This document shows positions 5,324-7,478 of a stretch of DNA of 7,478 nt, piece by piece (position 1 is the first letter of the stretch; every line of letters begins with the position of its first letter). The translations under genes and the position numbers were made by a program. A model generated the notes under the pieces. The model saw only the letters and a program-made list of their open reading frames with translations. It was not told where the DNA came from and did not search any database. The DNA lies in contig JAFDHU010000058.1 in assembly GCA_019308625.1 (NCBI GenBank), forward strand, positions 1-7,478, read 5' to 3'. Source of the stretch: Deltaproteobacteria bacterium (lineage in GTDB: Bacteria > Desulfobacterota > Desulfobaccia > Desulfobaccales > 0-14-0-80-60-11).

Positions 5324-6606
5324 GAGTTCGTGGAGGACACCCCCTCGGGCCGGCTCCTGGAGGGGATCATCGAGGTCATCGACGAGTTCTACTCGGCCAA
5401 CCTCTCCCAGGACGTGGTGCGGGGCATGCGCGAGAGCGCCTCCCGAGGCTTCTACCCCGGCAGCCCGGTGCCCTACGGCTACCGACGGGTGAAGGTGCAG
5501 GACGGGGACGTCCAGCGCACCAGGCTGGAGCCCGACCCGGCCACTGCCCCGGTGGTGGAGCGGATGTTCCGGGAGTGCCTGGCGGGCAAGGGCATGCTGG
5601 AGATCACCCGGGGGCTGAACCGGGACGGCCTCACCACCCGCACCGGCCGACCCTGGATCAAGACCACCGTCCACAAGATCCTCACCAACGAGGCCTGCAC
5701 CGGGGTCCTCATCTGGGACCGCGCCAAGCGGCGGCGCGGAGGCAACAACGACGGTCTCCCTCCGGTCAGGGTCGAGGGGGCCTGGCCGCCCATCGTGGAC
5801 CGGGAGACCTTCGAGCAGGTCCAGGCGGCCCTCCACGCCCGGACCCCCAGGGTGACCCACAGCGAGTACATCCTCAGCGGCCTGGTCCGCTGCGCCCGGT
5901 GCGGCACCGCCATGATCGGCCACGCGGTGAAGTCGGGGAAGTTCTTCTACTACATGTGCGGCAACACCCGGTGCCGGGGCCAGGAGGTGTGCCCGACGCG
6001 CCTGCTCCCCAAGGAGAGGGTCGAGGAGTTCGTCATCGACCGGATCAAGCACCACATCCTCACCGAGGAGAGCCTGGGGGGTTGGCCCAGGTGGCCAACA
6101 AGAACCTGGCCGAGCTGTGCTCCGCAGAGCGGGAGCGGCTGGACCTGGCCCAGGAGCAGCTGGCCGAGGTGGAGAACCGCCTGGCGAAGCTGTACGAGGC
6201 CCTGGAGACCGGGGAGTTCAAGAGCGGCGAGCTGGCGCCCCGGATCACCGCTCTGTTCGGGAAGCGGGAGGAGCTGCTCCAGGCCAGGGCCGACGCGGAG
6301 GAGGCCCTCAGTCGGGCGAATGCGCAGCTCCTGGAGCCCGAGCAGGTCAAGGCCGACGTCAAGGAGCTTCGGGTGTTTCTGGAGAGCTCCCGCCTCATGG
6401 AGCGCAAGCGGTTCTTGCGGTCCTTTATTGACCGCATCGAGGTGGACCGCGAGGAGGTGACGGTCTACTACACGATACCCCTGCTGCCCGGCACCCCGCC
6501 TGGAGCCTCAGAGCCGCTCGGCGTTTTACCTATCGTCTCCGATGGCCTACGTCCGGCGACTCGAACCGTCTCGAACCGTGAAGAATGCCCCTCCCCATGT
6601 TGTTAA
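5324..6606 (+). pseudogene. Large serine recombinase lacking its catalytic domain
   Basis: C-terminal part of a large serine recombinase (phage integrase/transposon type). It begins at the end of the catalytic domain (EDTPSGRLLEGIIEVIDEF, from about 5333) and continues through YSANLSQDVVRGM, the recombinase domain (PVPYGYRRVKV onward, NRDGLTTRTGRPW, HKILTNEACTGVLIW), the zinc ribbon (CARCG, then YYMCGNTRC and VC, codons about 5890-5995) and a coiled coil (LAELCSAERERLDLAQEQLA onward) ending in MERKRFLRSFIDRIEVDREE. The roughly 120-residue catalytic N-terminus with the nucleophilic Ser (YxRVS region) is absent, so this copy cannot cut DNA. After the G6 run at 6076-6081 the frame shifts by -1: the first frame degenerates (GGWPRWPTRTW) and the coiled coil continues in the other frame to TAA 6604-6606. 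One extra G would mend it. The family call is strong. The loss of the N-terminus may reflect deletion, recombination or misassembly. Confidence 0.85.
6560..6579 (+). repeat. 10-bp tandem duplication at the recombinase 3' end
   Basis: CTCGAACCGT occurs twice back to back (6560-6569 and 6570-6579) near the 3' end of the recombinase frame, coding the atypical tail ATRTVSNREE. Read on the minus strand, each unit begins like the T-loop of a tRNA (GGTTCGAGTC), but the flanks do not form a T-stem. It may be a worn attachment-site remnant, or only a local duplication. Confidence 0.45.
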
Positions 6607-6861
6607 AGTTGAACGGTCCGCCTCAGTGGTGGTCAACCGCTAACCCCCGCGAGCCCTTCCGGAACTACGAGGGAGACCCCCGGCCCAAGGTGCTGTGCCT
6701 GAAAATGGCCAGCGCCCAAAGCCACCAGGTAGCTGAGGGTCACCCTGAGCCCTAGCCTCGGGGCGACGGTAACCCCAACCCCCCAGCCCCCGCAGACCCA
6801 GGCGATGATCCTTGGTCCTTGGCTCAGGGTGAGTGTCTCCCAGCCATCGAGTCGCCCAGAA

Positions 6862-6900
6862 GCTGGAAGCGAGCACTCGGGGGCTGGAAGCGAGCGCTGG
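6862..6900 (+). repeat. Two 18-19-bp direct repeats, period 21
   Basis: GCTGGAAGCGAGCACTCGG (6862-6880) is followed by GCTGGAAGCGAGCGCTGG (6883-6900). The first 13 bases are identical and the rest differ at two places. The 21-base period is two helical turns, which would put both copies on the same DNA face. Confidence 0.75.
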
Positions 6901-6950
6901 ACCCAACATCCGTGCCTGAGAGCCCCGAGCCGCCCAAAGCTCCCAGCATA

Positions 6951-6979
6951 CTGAGCGCTCAGCGCTCGAGCCTCAGGCT
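6951..6979. repeat. Adjacent perfect palindromes
   Basis: CTGAGCGCTCAG (6951-6962) is a perfect 12-base palindrome, followed by GCTCGAGC (6964-6971) and by AGCCTCAGGCT (6969-6979), which is symmetric about its central C. CTCGAGCC (6965-6972) is also the inverted complement of GGCTCGAG at 6988-6995, so a larger hairpin is possible. They are candidate binding sites for dimeric proteins. Confidence 0.7.
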
Positions 6980-6987
6980 GAGCCTAG

Positions 6988-7023
6988 GGCTCGAGGGTAG
7001 GCTCGAGGGTAGGGCTCGAGGTA
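6988..7023 (+). repeat. Three tandem copies of a 12-bp unit
   Basis: GGCTCGAGGGTA occurs at 6988-6999 and 7000-7011 exactly and at 7012-7023 as GGGCTCGAGGTA. Each copy carries the CTCGAG palindrome. It lies just after the palindromes at 6951-6979 and is followed by AGGGTTACCCT at 7046-7056. Confidence 0.85.
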
Positions 7024-7077
7024 GGCGAGCCTTCGAGACCGACTCAGGGTTACCCTCACCCTCATGGTTGGGCTGAG

Positions 7078-7478
7078 CTATACCGCTGATTGGACCAGAA
7101 GCCTCACTGCCTCAGCCACCCCAAGCTCGGGGGCCAGCCTGGCCACCCGCACTGCGTCCCTCACGTCTTGCGTCCGGCCATCCAACCGCTGCGCTATCTC
7201 CGCAGCCATCTCAGGGTCTACATCCTCACGCCGCACCAGCACTTCCTTCACCACCGCCTGGAAGTCGCTGCGGCTGTAGGGTCGCAGCCTGCATACCGCA
7301 AACCGCGACCGCAGCTCCGGGGACAGGCTGGTCAGCCTGTTGCTGGCAGCCACCACCCTCACCGGGTTGCGAAGCTCCAGCTCCCGACCCTTCTTGGCCC
7401 GCACCAGCCTGCCCCCTTCCATCATGGACAGCAGGGCCGCCGTGTCTGGAGCGCTCATCTTGTCCAGCTCGTCTATCA
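7078..7478 (-). CDS. AAA+ family ATPase, C-terminal part (5' end outside window)
   Basis: The frame enters from the right edge (first full codon at 7476) and ends at TAG 7080-7078, giving 132 visible residues. It opens with IDELDKMSAPDTAALLSMME, the Walker B motif (the second acidic residue Glu would activate water) and the helix after it. Next comes a beta hairpin-like segment (GRLVRAKKGRELELRNPVRV), the sensor-1 motif AASNR, then LSPELRSRF with the arginine-finger candidate, and a lid domain with GRTQDVRDAVRVARLA as a possible sensor-2 helix. The pattern resembles AAA_5/MoxR- and MCM-like ATPases, whose Walker B is also IDE-DKM. The Walker A part lies beyond the window, so the subfamily and role (remodelling of protein or DNA complexes) are open. 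It is convergent with the recombinase remnant. Confidence 0.85.
   Translation of the reverse strand, partial: IDELDKMSAPDTAALLSMMEGGRLVRAKKGRELELRNPVRVVAASNRLTSLSPELRSRFAVCRLRPYSRSDFQAVVKEVLVRREDVDPEMAAEIAQRLDGRTQDVRDAVRVARLAPELGVAEAVRLLVQSAV

Larger units (their letters stand above)
6607..7077. other. Gene-free, repeat- and palindrome-rich stretch
   Basis: 470 bases between the recombinase remnant and the AAA+ gene (convergent). No convincing gene: the open frames here are Ser/Pro/Arg-rich, lack ribosome sites and read through tandem repeats. From about 6730 the stretch is built of recurring short words (AGGGT/ACCCT, CTCAG/CTGAG, CTCGAG, GAGCGC) in both orientations. AGGGTNACCCT occurs twice (6736-6746 and 7046-7056), and TCCTTGG is repeated near 6809-6822. 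Neither terminator-like T tracts nor clear promoters were found. The possible roles (protein-binding cluster, recombination site, centromere or replication region) cannot be separated from sequence alone. Confidence 0.6.

Noticed and set aside
4451..6055. 534-codon minus-strand open frame
   Set aside because: Antisense to the winged-helix ORF and recombinase; low-complexity Gly/Pro/Arg/Leu composition, no family motif, explained by high GC.
6543..6580. tRNA gene on the minus strand
   Set aside because: GGTTCGAGTC is present but the neighbouring bases do not form a T-stem, and no acceptor, D or anticodon arms are visible.
6862..7023. CRISPR array
   Set aside because: Repeats are short, directly adjacent or spaced by only two bases, with no unique spacers of regular length.
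6819..7076. 85-codon plus-strand frame in the repeat region
   Set aside because: It reads through the tandem repeats, is Ser/Pro/Arg-rich, and has no ribosome site or motif.

Overview
High-GC bacterial DNA. The large serine recombinase remnant belongs to a type I associate with Chloroflexota such as Dehalococcoidia. The GC-rich codon use, short or overlapping gene junctions and strong AGGAGG-type ribosome sites fit that, but this is an impression from protein resemblance and no taxonomic marker is present. No rRNA, intact tRNA or CRISPR array was seen.

Layout. 1-133: AT-richer start of the window, no gene seen. 134-1296 (minus): a subtilisin-like S8 serine protease with Asp, His and Ser motifs, broken by at least two lesions between the Asp and His motifs, with its own promoter, leader hairpin and terminator. 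1447-2409 (plus): an intact trans-polyprenyl (geranylgeranyl-type) diphosphate synthase. 2440-4724 (plus): a strong promoter, a second copy of the same leader hairpin, then an overlapping operon of an Mrp/NBP35-type iron-sulfur carrier ATPase, a fusion of an SCP2-like domain to a YjbQ/UPF0047 domain, and an unrecognised 105-residue protein. 4721-6606 (plus): a winged-helix-like ORF runs into a large serine recombinase that has lost its catalytic domain; the reading frame changes at homopolymer runs. 6607-7077: a 470-base gene-free stretch dense in palindromes and short tandem repeats. 7078-7478 (minus): the C-terminal part of an AAA+ ATPase that continues beyond the window.

How it fits together. 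The Mrp, SCP2-YjbQ, 105-residue and winged-helix genes are tightly coupled (overlaps of 28, 3 and 4 bases) and are probably one transcript. The recombinase remnant and the repeat-rich stretch after it suggest the edge of a decayed or rearranged mobile element. The most interesting signal is a structured hairpin followed by a U-rich run, found about 10 bases after the -10 box of two unrelated promoters: minus strand before the protease and plus strand before the Mrp operon. The two copies share sequence, show compensatory base changes in the stem, and look like a recurring promoter-proximal attenuator or small RNA.
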